NCBI GenBank assembly: GCA_021234155.1
Contig: JAJEKV010000108.1
Coordinates: 3,116,850-3,180,849 of the forward strand
DNA length: 64,000 nt
Direction: 5' to 3'
Origin: Isoetes taiwanensis
Taxonomy: Eukaryota; Streptophyta; Lycopodiopsida; Isoetales; Isoetaceae
Part shown: positions 31,441 through 45,294 of the stretch, piece by piece
How the letters are laid out: every line of letters begins with the position of its first letter
Position numbering within the stretch: the stretch's first letter is position 1
Translations under genes and position numbers: made by a program
Notes under the pieces: generated by a model
What the model was told of the DNA's origin: nothing
Seen by the model: the letters and a program-made list of their open reading frames with translations, nothing else
Databases searched by the model: none

Positions 31441-32609
31441 ATTTGACAATCAGCTTTCACTTATTACTCCTCCCTCAAACTTGCAGTTCTCAATATGATA
31501 CACCAAGAGCTGGGTTTGGGGATAGTAATAAGTTACTAGACAAAGATCAGCAGAAGCTTTAGGAAAGGACTTTCTTAAAATCATATTCAAGAGTGAAGGA
31601 GTAAAACAGTCTTCGTTGATCCCCCCTCCCCCCCCCCTCCAAATTTCCACCATATCTTCTCATACGGACGAATCAGAAAAAGTGCCACTCCAATTCGAAA
31701 ACTAGACTTCGGGACAGTTCCAAAAAAGTAAAGATCATCCAGATCGAATCTCTGATTGTGGAGATATCACCAATTGAAGTTCAGGTTTTATTTATAGAAG
31801 TCTCTGTGAGTTTAGCCTTATTTAGCAAACCCTTTGCATTTGCCTTTATCTTTGTCCTTTGTTCCCAACCATGATATATATACTAGCTCTACATGATTTT
31901 GCTTATGGCATAACTATATTGGCCATTCCCCCAAGCTCATTGTTAGATGTTAATCTTAAACCATATCATGTTCTTGTTGCAGACATTTCTGATACCGTTT
32001 GTTGTTAATGAAGAAGCATTGGGGGGAGACCAAGCTTTTTTAGCAGTTGCTCAACTCATTGAGCTACGCTTCTTGTGTTCCTAAGGGAACCTGAACCATG
32101 GATTTCTGTGTGAACTGAATGTATTGAGGTGGAAGTCTATGCTAGTAGGTGAAAAGGCACTTGAGAGCGAGTGGACACCCCTTTTGGGGCAGGCTTGTCT
32201 GATATCCTGCACTGTTAGAAGAAAGAGCATCCAACCCCTTAGTACAGAAATGGAATTGAGGTATGGCCACTTGTAGTACAGTAGGGTAGGATGATATTCT
32301 AGGCCTAGTTAATATGCACAATGATATTTGTTGTTAGGTGCTCTTCAACTGCTTGCGTCTCGTAATATTGAGCTTCGGATGGATACAACTTCAGATCTTA
32401 AAATGATCTCTACCTTTTTCCAGCTGAAAAGAATGACACTTGTTCTTGGACCTCTAGTCTTGGACTAACGAGCTTTCTTGAATTATCTGGCAGACCATTG
32501 TATGTGAATGTTTTATCTGGTCTATTGTGGAGCCCATTTCAATAAGGTCGTGTACCCTAGTTTTACTATCAATAGAAAATAAAAAAGCTTGCCTCCCAAA
32601 AAAAAAAAA
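31441..32609 (+). other. Unidentified; probable LINE 3' UTR ending in poly-A
   Basis: The last ~70 bases resemble the 3' end of the L1 at 12.1 kb (…TTTTACTATCAATAGAAAATAAAAAAGCTTGCCTCCC then A12 at 32598-32609). No coding motif was recognised in the preceding kilobase. A C-rich tract lies at 31620-31640. Confidence 0.45.
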
Positions 32610-32993
32610 GGCATTATAGAGAACCCCTACATATGGCCCAAATCTGTTTCTATAGGCTACAATCTGAATCCTATTAATGCTGCAGAGAAATTGACTGGAG
32701 AGGAAAACCCCTGCATTTGCCCAAATTCTGTAATGCAGATGCATAAGTGGCTGGAATTACAGGTAAATTTGCCAGAACTGCAGTGGTCAGGATTGAGTTG
32801 TGGGTTTTCGTGGAGGCCAAAATCTTTTGTGCTAGATTTGGCGTTTCCCCAACAAGTCCGTCCACATCCATATCTGCCTTTTTTTATTTTTGATTTAGGT
32901 GACTCTTCGATTTTAGAGCCATCTTTAGGATTGGTCATAGCTATAGCTGTGGTTGAGGTTTTGGAATTTTTAAAAGACGCTGCCCTGGAATAA
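32610..32993 (+). other. Unidentified 134-codon ORF region
   Basis: An open frame (32589-32993) crosses the end of the poly-A and continues with no recognisable domain. It ends in a short hydrophobic then acidic stretch. It may be chance or an eroded exon. Confidence 0.3.
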
Positions 32994-33420
32994 CATTCCC
33001 TAACATCCCTGCCTAATCAATTGGCCAAAACATCCAGATAGTTATGGGAATCGATCCCACCCTCTTATAGTGGTATCAGAAAACCCACATCAAGAGCTAC
33101 TCCAGCGATCCCCCGTGGGTCCATTACAATATCTCCCACTAGAACTATGCTCATCCTCGAGCATCATGCTCCCACTGCGGACACAACCGACGCCGTACTT
33201 CCCCTCCATGAACGTATCATATGACATCCATGTCATTTATGCCCCCATGGAGACTGAAATTTAAGCTCTGCTCTAATACCAAATGTAACGTTCCTTAACC
33301 ACCCTGGCCAAAACATCTAGATATTTATGGAAAATCCATCCGACCCTCTTATGGTGGTATCAGGAAACACCACATTACGATCTCCTCGAGCGGTCCTCGA
33401 TGGTCCAACCTCGGGGACCC
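32990..33420 (-). repeat. Two LTR-end-like repeats with a tRNA-Met-type primer-binding motif
   Basis: A ~130-base segment (…GGCCAAAACATC(C/T)AGATA…CCCTCTTAT(A/G)GTGGTATCAG) occurs at 32990 and again at 33290. Between them, the minus strand has TGGTATTAGAGC preceded by …GTTACATT, the common plant arrangement of LTR end and initiator-Met primer-binding site. No element body was recognised. Confidence 0.45.
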
Positions 33421-33424
33421 TCGG

Positions 33425-33443
33425 GAACACACACGCGCGCACA

Positions 33444-33508
<65 letters not shown>

Positions 33509-33572
33509 GGAGGGAGGGAGGGAGGGAGGGAGGGAGGGAGGGAGGGAGAGAGAGAGAGAGAGGGGCGTTGGC
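33425..33572. repeat. Compound microsatellite (CA)n-(GA)n-(GGGA)n-(GA)n
   Basis: (CA)n lies at ~33431-33495, followed by GA, eleven or so GGGA/GGAG units, and GA again. The serine/proline- and cysteine/valine-repeat ORFs on both strands are products of the array. Confidence 0.95.
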
Positions 33573-33993
33573 CACATGAGAGCCGAGAGACCATGAAAGA
33601 TGGTATGAGAGATAAAATGAGAGGAGAGATAATGAGAGGAATGCGAGAGTCCACTTAGTGGACTCACGCATTTAGAGAAAATTCGCCCCTAACTGCTGTT
33701 AGGGGCGTTTCCATTAATCAATTGGCCGTTAAGCCTGACGCCCCGAAAAAATTATGGAGCTCGTTTTTGGAGGCCGGAATTTTCGACCTTAATTCCGGCC
33801 TCTGTTCAAGGGGGGCGGGCTCCAAGAATCAGAGCTCCTAATTCCTTCCCTCCTAGCATCGCATTCAGCGCCAATTGTGAATCCGATAAGCATTTTTTGC
33901 ATTTCTTTACTTCAATTCCTTCATTGCTTTGGTAATAGCCACATTCTTAGCATCTGCCTGCTTGAAAAATCAGGCACAAATTGTCTCAAGAAC
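33573..33993. other. 5' region of the Myb/SANT-like gene; no separate feature
   Basis: The same frame remains open back to 33877 but encodes a hydrophobic, unrelated-looking leader, so I place the start at 33994. Confidence 0.4.
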
Positions 33994-35187
33994 ATGACGA
34001 AGGCAACCAGATCCTCCATGCCGAATGCTAAGAAGCCTTTTGTTCCCCCGAGGACCGAGAAATTGGCTCCTAGAAGAACTAAAAGGATGATTGGATCAGT
34101 TTCCCAATCTGTGGCCATCGAGATAAATTCTGAACCTGCACGGGCTTCAAATTGCAGTGCAAGGGGAAAGAAGAGGGATCAGCCAGAAGATGGATTGCAT
34201 GAGGTTCAATCTGAACCCCTCCCCAATGAATTAGCCTTAGTTGTGCACGATAACAATTCTGTTGCTCTTAACCTGGCCAAGAAAAGGAAAACTCCTGTAG
34301 ATTGGTCAGACAATGCAATCTCCACCATGCTTGCTTTGATGAAGGAGTACAAGATTCATAATAATGGAAGTATTAATCTTTCTTCAAGCCAATGGAGAGA
34401 GATTATGGTGAAATTACAACCCACAGTTCATGGGCTTGAAGATTTGAGACAATTAAGGAACAAGTAGGATAAATTGCAGATAAAATTCAGGGATGAAAAA
34501 GAAGCATCTGAGAGAACTGGCTCTGAGCCATTTAGCTGGCCTTGGTTTGAAGCTATGGAAGATCTGAAACATGGAGTTACTAATGAAAGAGACATTCCAG
34601 GTGCAGGGGATGATGGGGAATTTGGGGCCGAGGCATTTGAGGATGCTGGTATGTTTCGAAACACCTACATGTATGATGCATTCTATGAGACAATTGGAAC
34701 AAATGCTTCTTTTGTGGAGGAAGATTTTGTAAACATTGCAGATGATAACCCTGTCAGTCATGTTGCAAATGAAGGAAATGGAAGCAAAGACAATTCAAGT
34801 GCTCATGAAAAAAATTCTAGCAAAGATACTCCGAGTGCTTTCAATCCTTCGGACACAAATCCTCGGTCTGCTGCATGTAATCAGCCAGGGGTCAGTGGTA
34901 AGCCAACAACTAAAAAGAGATCTCGGGTTCATATTGATGAAGAAATTGCTGCAGGGATATCGAACATGGCTAACAGCTTTGGTGAGAATGAAAAAAGGAA
35001 ATTAGATTTCATGAAAGAAGAATATGTTAAAAAGCATGAATTGATCAGGGAATTGGAGTCTATGAGATTTGCCAATACTTTGAAAATTGCCCAATCAATG
35101 GCTACAATGACAGAAAGCATTTGTCAAATGACCAAAGATACTCTACTGGAAATTGCTAAGTTGGCTGCATCGAAACAGACAAATTAG
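33994..35187 (+). pseudogene. Myb/SANT-like DNA-binding protein gene with one nonsense codon
   Basis: From ATG 33994 the frame covers 397 codons, interrupted only by TAG at 34465-34467. That codon sits where the related fragment at 28961-29290 has Trp (LRNKW), so a TGG-to-TAG change is likely. The order is a basic N-terminus, a KKRKTPVDW segment, a Myb/SANT-like domain at ~107-190 (AISTMLALMKEY, SSSQWREIMVKLQP, EKEASERTGSEPFSW), an acidic, Ser/Asn-rich middle, a KKRSR basic patch, and a C-terminal helical region (EEYVKKHELIRELESM). Such proteins bind DNA; in plants many belong to or derive from PIF/Harbinger transposons. No transposase partner was found nearby. It could be a recent pseudogene or an error at one base. 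Confidence 0.8.
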
Positions 35188-35946
35188 CATGACATTCAGA
35201 GGTATGGAAGTCACCTTTGTCCTGCACTGTCATTTTCAATTTCTTTATTTTTTTGTTTCTGTTATGTTCTTCAGCTTCTCTAAGTTATTTAAAAGAGTAT
35301 GTTCTGTTCAAGTTCAGTACGATTGGAACTTACCTTTCAATGTGGTATGGGGATCTCAATTCGAATTTAAATGAGTATGAAATAATATTCCTGATCTTGA
35401 CTAGTTTATTAGTTTAATTCCATAAAGGTTTCGTACAACGTCTCTTTAAATTCCATTATGCAAGGCACAAGGTCTTGGTCCGGCGCCATTTTCCTGTGTA
35501 TTCTTCTTCAAGCGAATCAGATATGGCGGTAGCAGCGAGTAGTGCCTCAAGCAGTATGACAGTAGAGTCGAATGAGATTGTGGAGCTCCAGCACAAGAGC
35601 TTCCATGCATCCGTTAGCCAAAGAGTTATTCGTGGCTACATGGCCACCGGATCCATGCTTGAACCACGCTATCGGTGAAGATTTCCTGCCTCGAAGGTGT
35701 GGGGAATGGATTTTTTAGACATATCAAATGGAAATGGGACGCGGGAAGAAGAGCTCGAAATATCCCATATCACTCATTTTGAAGATTGAAAAAGAATTAT
35801 CCCATATGGGATGGGCAGCGGGAGACAAATTGGAGGGAAAAAATCCGGCGGGGAAGGGAAAAACGGCTCGAAACGGTCGCTGTTAAGGCTCGAGAGAAGC
35901 TCATCTCCGGCGAGAGAATAAAAATTTTCGATCATGTGGCCGACCT

Positions 35947-35949
<3 letters not shown>
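35188..35949 (+). other. 3' region of the Myb-like gene; unidentified ORF at 35475-35678
   Basis: A 67-codon frame ending in …HASVSQRVIRGYMATGSMLEPRYR has no known motif. It might be a short exon, but nothing else supports this. Confidence 0.35.

Positions 35950-36033
<84 letters not shown>
35950..36033. repeat. (GA)n then (GATA)n microsatellite
   Basis: The array starts with ~30 bases of GA and continues with about 13 GATA units. Confidence 0.95.
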
Positions 36034-36072
36034 TATTTTTACGTCATGCCACATTGGCAAATCCATGAGGAC

Positions 36073-37490
<1,418 letters not shown>

Positions 37491-38640
37491 TGTGTCACTT
37501 CTTTACTGTAACAAATGTTAGATGCCTCTGTTGTTATAAATTATTAGCACTTGCTTGTGTATTCACACTGTGTTTTTGTGCTGGTCAGCCAATGTAAGTA
37601 TTTGATGCTTGCTGCCCAGATGTATTTTTGTTTTAGACAATGGTTTGTGGGCAATTTGTCGTCCTATTTTATGGGGTCAATTTGACCCCTGGTTGACTGC
37701 ATACCGACGGCCTGGATTTTTCCAGGCAGCATATTCTGTGGAACCTGCCGTCATTGGACGGCCAAAAAATGATAATACAAGAAAAAAACGATAATGACCA
37801 CTAATTTCTTCTCATTTTTTTTTATTAAAGCATAAATCAGAATAGAATACCAACGTACATAATAGGAAAAACCTATAGCTTTGTTCCAAAAAAAAAAAAA
37901 AAAAACAAAAGACGTAAAATTTCTGCCTATACATTCCCTACCTTAGGAAACTTGCACTCCCCCACCCCCGAGAACTACTTTATACGATACCCTGTTTTAT
38001 TTTGTCCTATGTCCCTGCCAGTCGAGAAGTCCAAATTACAACTAAGTTGTCGAAACTAATATCTACTGGACTAAATATTGGAGGAGGAGGAGGAGGAGGA
38101 GGGTTTTAAGGTCCACGGAGCATTTTGTCAATGCTCAAGGCCATTTTCTTGATTTATATTTTGCATCCAGTAGAATTTTTTTATTCAGTTCTATTTTATT
38201 AACAGGCTTGCCTTTTCTGAGATAGAACGATTGATGCATTTCTAGCCTATCCACGTGGCTTGATACAACTAAATTTGAGCTATGCCGTTAGATCTTACAA
38301 TTTTTGCATCTAAGGTCAAAATTAGAAAATGTGGAGTAAATTAGCTAGTCTTTTTTTCTCGACCATAAGCTATTCCTTCTCCTTTTTTAGATCTCTTTCT
38401 TGACCACCGGTTTTGTATTGCATTTTCAACATACGGGTTCAGATATATTTCGCTCTTTGTGCCACCAAATATATGACCCCCCCTCGTACATCTCGCGGAA
38501 ATCCCCCATCCAGCGACAATCGCCACATGGGCCCTCCGTCTGTCTCTCTCATGAAATGTCTAGGGCGCGGGAAGGGGACATGAAAGTGTCTTGCGCTCCC
38601 TTTCCCTATAGGCCCCTATAACCGCGGAAGCATATACAAA
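37491..38640. other. No gene recognised
   Basis: The stretch contains an A18 run at 37888-37905, which may be a retroposon tail, and a (GGA)n array at 38083-38103. Confidence 0.4.
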
Positions 38641-40549
38641 CATCAGCACTAGCAACAACAATACAATCAGCTACTATGAAGGGTAGCACCATCCATCCAT
38701 AGATCGTCCATATGCATCAATACATTATCCATCAGACGAACTCTTACCCGGGCTCAGACTCGTGGGGAGAGTAGACTGATGGCTGGGGTCTCAAGATAGA
38801 GCAGACCGAGTTATGGCAATGACTTGAGCTGACAATAGACAATGGCTAGGGTTGATCGCTCCATTTGCCCCTCCTGTGCATATTATGCAGATCGGCTAAA
38901 TCAGGCTATGCCATGACTGTAACCTGCCGGATATGTAATCTCGTGGTACCACCCAAGGAGACTACTCCGGGTTGCCTCTGTCGGGTCCGATGAGGTAGGA
39001 AGGGTTGCATCTTCCCTTCCCAGAGTGCAGTGGCTCAATAGACGACTAGAGGATTGTGGCGACACACGTCCTTCCCCACTGAACTCCCCAAAATAAGAGT
39101 CAGGTCCGCACCTGCAACTCTTGAGAGCCAGGGCGACACCATTGATCCAGGAAGTGTCGGACCCATACCCGGCCCTCTCGAAGTGGCCGGTCCCCAGTAG
39201 TCACGCTCAGGAGGGACCTCCCTCTATCTTGCCACTGCCTCTGTTATGTGGTGCTTAGTCACTCCATAACCTCCATAGCCTAGTGGGCTCGATGCACATA
39301 CCTAAAGGGTCTAAACTAAAGGGTCTAAACTATAAACATCATCTACACAAGGCTACTAGATCTCTACCCGCCTTTCCAATATAAGAGGTGCAAACATGAT
39401 CAACCAACATCGTATATCCATATAACATGATAAATGATAAGAATAACCGATCCTAATCACATGCATCTAACTTACAGTTAGGGTTCATTGGTTAGGGTTC
39501 GAGATCCAACTGAGGGTCCTAGAATGGCTTTACTAGAGATACGAGATGCTAACTCATTCGGAATCTCTTCCAGATGATCTATCAAGGAAACTACTCCAAT
39601 ACCTGTTCTAGAGGAACTTCCATCTTCTCTTGGCGTCTCCATCGCTCTGCAGTGGTTTGGGGTAGCTCCCATTCCTTCTGATGCACATGTGCTCCTGGGG
39701 CTGCTGCACTATGCTATGCTGTAGCGGGTTGAAATGGAGTTTCGAGCGTGAATAGGGTTTCAAGACTGTTGGAGCCGGGAAATGGCCTAGGGTTAGGGTT
39801 TGGCCATTAGTAGGTTTGGGTTGCCATGTCACGCCATGTGGCTCCAATAGGATGTGTCCATGTAGCTCCAATAGGGTGTGCCCATGTGGTGGGTCGCCAA
39901 TAGGATGAAGCCATGTGGAAATGGTTCCATACAATGACTTATCCATGCTCCCTTCTCCACACTAGGTATACAAAGCTACTAAGGTAGGCTTGTATGGTGG
40001 TGTGGCTTAAAATATGCATATTTATACCATAAACGCCATATTCTCCAACCTTAGCATAATGTTGTCCTCAGCATTACGATAAGTTGACGAACCTGCATCA
40101 ATCTTACAAGATATAATAACAAGAAATATAGCAATTAGAACCTTAATGAAGCGATTAACTTCAGATATTTAAGTATAACAGTAATTGTAAGGCTATACTT
40201 ACATACTTATTCCAAAATTATATGGCCTTAATAGTTCATCATTATAAAAGTAAATAATATAATGTCATAACAACATGTGAGTGGTCGGAATAGTTTATTC
40301 AGTTAGAACAGCAGAATCATAATTCGTTTGTTGGGGATTCAAAAGGAATTTATGATTAAGCACAAAATCTCTAACTCATATTCTTCTCGTGATGTGCTTC
40401 TTCCTTGATCCTCCTCCTTTACTGGCTTGCAATACGTAGCACATCACGTTAGTTTAGTTAATAAGTTGTGGTTTTAAGGGGACCACGCCTAATTACGTCC
40501 TTGAGTCGAACTATTAGCTCGAGGTTACCACTATATACCTGCACTGAAT
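38641..40549. other. No gene recognised; may include the 3' part of a gypsy element
   Basis: It lies downstream, on the minus strand, of the chromovirus integrase remains, so an LTR could be within it, but no paired repeat was found. Minus-strand ORFs at 39478-39946 contain tandem 'CCTATTGGAGCCACATGG'-like words and no domain. A purine-rich minus-strand stretch at ~40381-40425 could be a polypurine tract. Confidence 0.35.
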
Positions 40550-40835
40550 CATGGCCCATTCAGATTTAAGCATAGGGAATATCTAGGATGGTCCCATCAT
40601 CACCCATGCTTATCTCCTACACGACCTCCAATTGTATGCACATGCAGTGCATCATGGCTAAGGAATGTTTAAGACGATCCCATCATTACCCACGATCACC
40701 TTCTTAACATATATGACCCCCAATCAGGCGCACGCGCAATGCATCATGGCCCTGAAGGTCTAAGCATAGGGAATACATCTAGGATGATCCCATTATCGCC
40801 CATGATCACTTTCTTACACATATAAGATGCACCTG
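40550..40835. repeat. Three degenerate tandem repeats (~95 bp)
   Basis: Each unit contains CATGG…TTAAG…GGAAT…GATCCCAT-like words followed by a 'CCCA(T/C)GAT/GCTTATC' segment and a CACATATAA-like end. Units begin near 40550, 40650 and 40742. Confidence 0.7.
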
Positions 40836-40929
40836 GATTACCTACAGTTGCATCTTATGCCTCTCTCCTTAGTCTCCGTGCACTAGATTAAGCTAATACC
40901 AAGCTACTACACTTATCTAATTGGCATGC

Positions 40930-42014
40930 ATTGACTAAGTTGGAGGCGACTTGGCCGTAGAATTGCTCCGTGAACTCTAGGTATTGCTTCTCTAATTTAT
41001 GTTTTAATACCCATGTCGCGTCTTCCAATGCAAGTGTTTCCACTTGACCAGATACTGACGAAACTCTGGCCTTCGCGTTTCCTTGAACCCCTTGTCAAAA
41101 GAAGTAGCTTAGGAACATTCTCGAGTTGCTCCATTTCCAACAAGGTTGGAGTCTCCAAAACTTCCTCCGAGTTTAGATTATGTTTCTTTAATAAGCTTAT
41201 GTGGAAGGCCTTATGAACTTTTAGATGACCGGGTAAGTCAAGCTTATATGACTGTCTCCCTATTCGCTTGACAATGTTAAAAGGCCCCGCCCATCTTGGA
41301 GCAAGTTTCTTACAATTGCCAATGTGGAGCGTCGCTTGCTTCACCTTTATCTTCAACCAAATTTTATCTTCCACAGCAAACTCTCGGGGAGTTCTATGTC
41401 CTTTGCTAGACTCTTCTGACGTGCCCTTGCTGCTAAAACATATTCTCGCACTTCTACTACAAGCTGCTGCATATCTGATAGAAGTTGTTGAGAAACTTCC
41501 ACCTTAGACACTGGATTGTGCCACATATCTGGGGTCAAGCATTGATACCGTAATTAATCATGAAGGGAGATATCTTCAAATGATTCTTGCTTCGTACCAT
41601 TATATAAAAACTCGACTAGATGGATGTAATCGACCCATTTGGATTGCTTGTTCCAAACATAGTTTTTCAACATGTCCTCTAAGGGTCTGTTGGTGGCTCT
41701 GTTTGCCCATCTATCTGCAGATGATAAGCATAACTCATCCACAGCTTGGTGTAGGTCGTGTTGAAGAAGTCTTACTAAAAGGCGCTAATGAACTTTAGAT
41801 CTCTATTGGAGACGATGGCCCTAGGTATTCCATGCAATCTAAAAAACCCTTTGGTAAACAACAAAGTTGTATCCAAAGCTGTGTCTGTGGTGCGGCATTG
41901 CAAGAAATGTGTCAATTTAGATAGCTTATTTACCACATCCATCAAGGCATCAAAGCCTCTTGCTGTCCTTGGAAGGCCCTTGCGAATGCGTCCACTATGT
42001 CGGCCATCCCTCAA
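40930..42014 (-). pseudogene. Ty3/gypsy chromovirus integrase and chromodomain remnant
   Basis: On the minus strand from 42014: GLPRTARGFDALMDVVNKLSK and TTLLFTKGFFRLHGIPRAIV, then SNRD (usual SDRD, so the second catalytic Asp is lost), AYHLQIDGQTE with the Glu, and LEDMLKNYVWNKQSKW. Next come the GPFNIVKRIG…YKLDLPGHLKVHKAFHISLLK segment and finally a degenerate chromodomain (RQYLVKWKHLHW, EDATWVLKHKLE) ending near 40935. Chromodomains direct integration to particular chromatin. Frames change at least four times. The 5' side stops at ~42014, so the zinc-binding part, RT and RNase H are missing. This lineage differs from the integrase at 27.5 kb. Confidence 0.85.
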
Positions 42015-44770
42015 CGTGAGTTAAAGACAACAGTCCAAATGCCTATGCAAGCTTCTTCGGAGTTTTTATCCTTCAAGAATTTTACATTCAAGTGAAAACA
42101 CGTCTGCTTCAAACAAAACTACAACAAAGATTCATCTAAAAAGAACCGTGGATGGATTATCATCATTTGTTAGCCTTAGATCCTTTCTGACCTAAGGGCT
42201 CTAATCTCAAAATAAGACTGACTAATCGACCCTAATCTTTGTATTATGTATGATTAGATAAGTTAGGTCAGAACTCTTGTTCTATTTGGATTCTATTGTA
42301 AGATCATGAATGTGCTCTCCGTTACACCTTTTGTGCTTGGGGAAGGGGGATAGAGTCCTAAGAGACATATGTAGAGATAGTAGTAACACTCATTAATTCC
42401 CATTATTAGGCTTGAGCATAAGAGCTTGCCCGATCGTGGCATAGAAAGGAGGCCTTGTCAAGTCTAGTTGGCCCTCAGTGTGGAATTACTGTTGGAACAT
42501 CGTTGCTTATTAAGGTGGGAACACCAATACCTTGCATATGTTTTATGTCTCAATCAAAAGCCATGAAACAGATTCACGTTCACTTGAAACCAGGATCAAA
42601 GCAATATCGTGAAGTTGTGGCTTCTACTAAATCCAGTTTAGACCGTGATGTTGCTACTAAGATTTACGCACGAATTCATAGAAATGGGATTAAAAGCAGT
42701 CGATAGCCAGTTTCTAGAGGCTGCAAACATTATTATAGTAGTGGTATGATACTGAACTAGAATAGAATTAGTGCACATGGCTTCGATCGTGAAACATATA
42801 TTGTATTTATGTAGCAATCATAAGAAATGGATAAGAGCACTACGGTGTCCCATTTAAAGTATTTTTTTGCAACACAAAAAGTGTCCAAAAAGTACCCCTC
42901 ACTCGGTATTGACAACTTGCATAAATATCATGATAAATAATAAGTTTAAAACTTGATTCATTCATTTTAGCCTCTAATAGTATTGTTATCATGTTAATAC
43001 TAACAAAATGACTTTTATTTTAGATTGTTTCTAATGATTTTGATGGAAAGAAAAAAATAGAAAGTACTAGTTTCAAAAGTACCTAATATAGGGTCCCAAA
43101 AGTGATACACTTAGCACGCTTTCATCTAAATCCTCAGATAATAAATTAAGCTTCCTCTAGAAGCAGGAGTTAGAATATTGCATCATATTCTGCACCTCCA
43201 TAATTCTTAGCACCACATCTAGGTCATACAACAAAAGAGTATCCTAGAAATAATGGTATGCATGCATCAATCATCCATGTACCGCCTCTTGAACTTCCTC
43301 TTCTTTCCAACCCCCTTTTCTAAGTGCACATGCTATAGTTTTTAAATACTCACGTAAAGCTGAATCTTGATATGATTCATCATGAACAAGATCATCATTA
43401 TAAGCTTATGCTACTTCCCCAACTTCTAAAACATGACTCCCCAATTCTACCTCTCTTTCATTTTGCAATAGCACGATAACTATGAAGCTCTCCAAACTTC
43501 TTTGGGAGATTCTCTTCAAACTATTGTCCTTGATTTTGTATTTGAAGCCATCTACTCATGATGAGATGCTAAATTGATAACAAAAAGGGTTCACTTTGTA
43601 ATTAGGAAAGGGAAAATAATTTGTGACGCAATAGTGTAGCCCTTCTTATAGTGCCATGCAAGCACATGCATAGGACTAAAGAGAGATAATTGAAGACAAA
43701 TTAGAGCGAGAAGATCAACACGGAAAGAGAAAAAAGGAGAATGCCCATGTGAAGATGTTAACCTAGTAGGGCAATTGCTAGTGCGCCAATGTTCTTTTTC
43801 GAGGATACATATTGGTGTAGACATAACTTTTGTACATTATAGAATCTCAAGACCTTGTTTTCACAACATCAGGGTAAATTTTAACTGCCTTAAATGTTTT
43901 TCTATTCAAATTAAGGTTGGCTAAATCTATGAAAAACAAAAGTTCTTAGATTTTTTTCTTGGCGAAATTTGATAAAATAAAGCCCTTTAATTATCTTCCG
44001 ACTTGGCTAAAATGTAAAATTTATATGACATGAAATTCTGATGTTGGCAAATTTTTCTTGGTCCCCAGCTAAAGTGCAACTATTTAACTTCAAACTTTGA
44101 GCACTGATTATTACATGAATGACATTGATTCAATATGCTTCTTTTACAAAACGATAACAAAGTTGTTCAAAGTACAATTCATAAGGAACAAACAATATCG
44201 TTTGAAAGAACATGCATGTTTACGTTGGGGTCAAATGCATCCAAATGGTGAATTTGGTGATAAAGCCCTTTAGGGTCAACGATTGCAAGAAGAGAGCACT
44301 ACTATTTAAAGCTTAAAATGCACATCATGTAACATTCTTCATAGCATTTAACCTAAACAACTTATAGATACAAATTAAAAATATGATTGAGGTAGCTAAT
44401 GGCAATTTCTAAATGAAAGAGGTCCCTGAATAGAATTGGCATGGCTATTTGAATTGATCAGGGTTCTCCTAATCAACTTTAGAGAAGGCGATTCAGTACA
44501 CCATGCAGCAAACAATCCCGGCTAAACCCTAAGCGTTCAGAATTTACCCCCTTTTGGAGTGGCTAAATTATGCTTTTTTCTAAAAAAATTGCCTTTAAAA
44601 ACTTTCGCCATGGAATTTGGCTAAAGGTCTAAAAAATCGCCATTTGGCGAATTTTAGTCACTCTTTATTACCGTGCACAACATATACAAGCCAGCTTGAC
44701 TTTTTGTTTGATGTAATATTTCCGTTTCAGGAAAAAAATTGAGGGCGGCGCGTGTCCTTAGAAAATAATA
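42015..44770. other. No gene recognised
   Basis: AT-rich. An 83-codon plus-strand ORF at 42455-42706 (…VHLKPGSKQYREVVASTK…) looks protein-like but matches no family I know. A minus-strand ORF at 43591-43824 also lacks motifs. Confidence 0.4.
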
Positions 44771-45244
44771 ATTGGGATTAAAAAGAAAAGTGACGTCATC
44801 TGAAGCCACGTTTTTCGGCAAGAAGGCCAAAGAGCTCTCCTCCGTATGTGTTTGGCAGTGCAAAAACGTATTTGATGGAGTTTTCTACGGCGGTGAACAG
44901 TCTGACAAAGCTATGGCGGCCATCGAAGACAAGCTTCTTGCATTTTGGCGGTGATTTGGGCGTTTTGCTTCTCCGTCGGCAGTTTCTTCTCAATGACCTT
45001 TGTTGATGCTGTGGATCTGTCAACAGAAGCTGCCCGCATCTGTCCCCTTCTTTCTGGCTATGGTTGCACTTCAGTTCCTATTATGCCCTGGGAATGTGGA
45101 TGGACATATTTTGTAGCTCTTCGGGCTTATTGTAGATTATTAACAAGCAAAAACAACCACAGAGCATTGTGGCCAGAGAAAGGCGAAAAAAAGTTCCAGC
45201 AAAAAGACTTTGGTTCTTCAGAAGCTTATTACGAGAGGAAATAA
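44771..45244 (+). other. Unidentified overlapping ORFs opposite and beside the LRR fragment
   Basis: Frames at 44772-44954 and 44945-45244 overlap by ten bases. The first ends MAAIEDKLLAFWR. The second starts with a hydrophobic segment (IWAFCFSVGSFFSMTF) and is Lys-rich at its end. This could be an eroded small gene; no family recognised. Confidence 0.3.
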
Positions 45245-45294
45245 TCTTGAGACTGCTTCCATGATTGTCAAGCAATCAATTTGTGGAAAAAAAT

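Noticed and set aside
33317-33671. Ser/Pro-, Cys/Val- and Arg/Glu-repeat ORFs on both strands
   Set aside because: They are produced by the CA/GA/GGGA microsatellite and have no non-repeat support.
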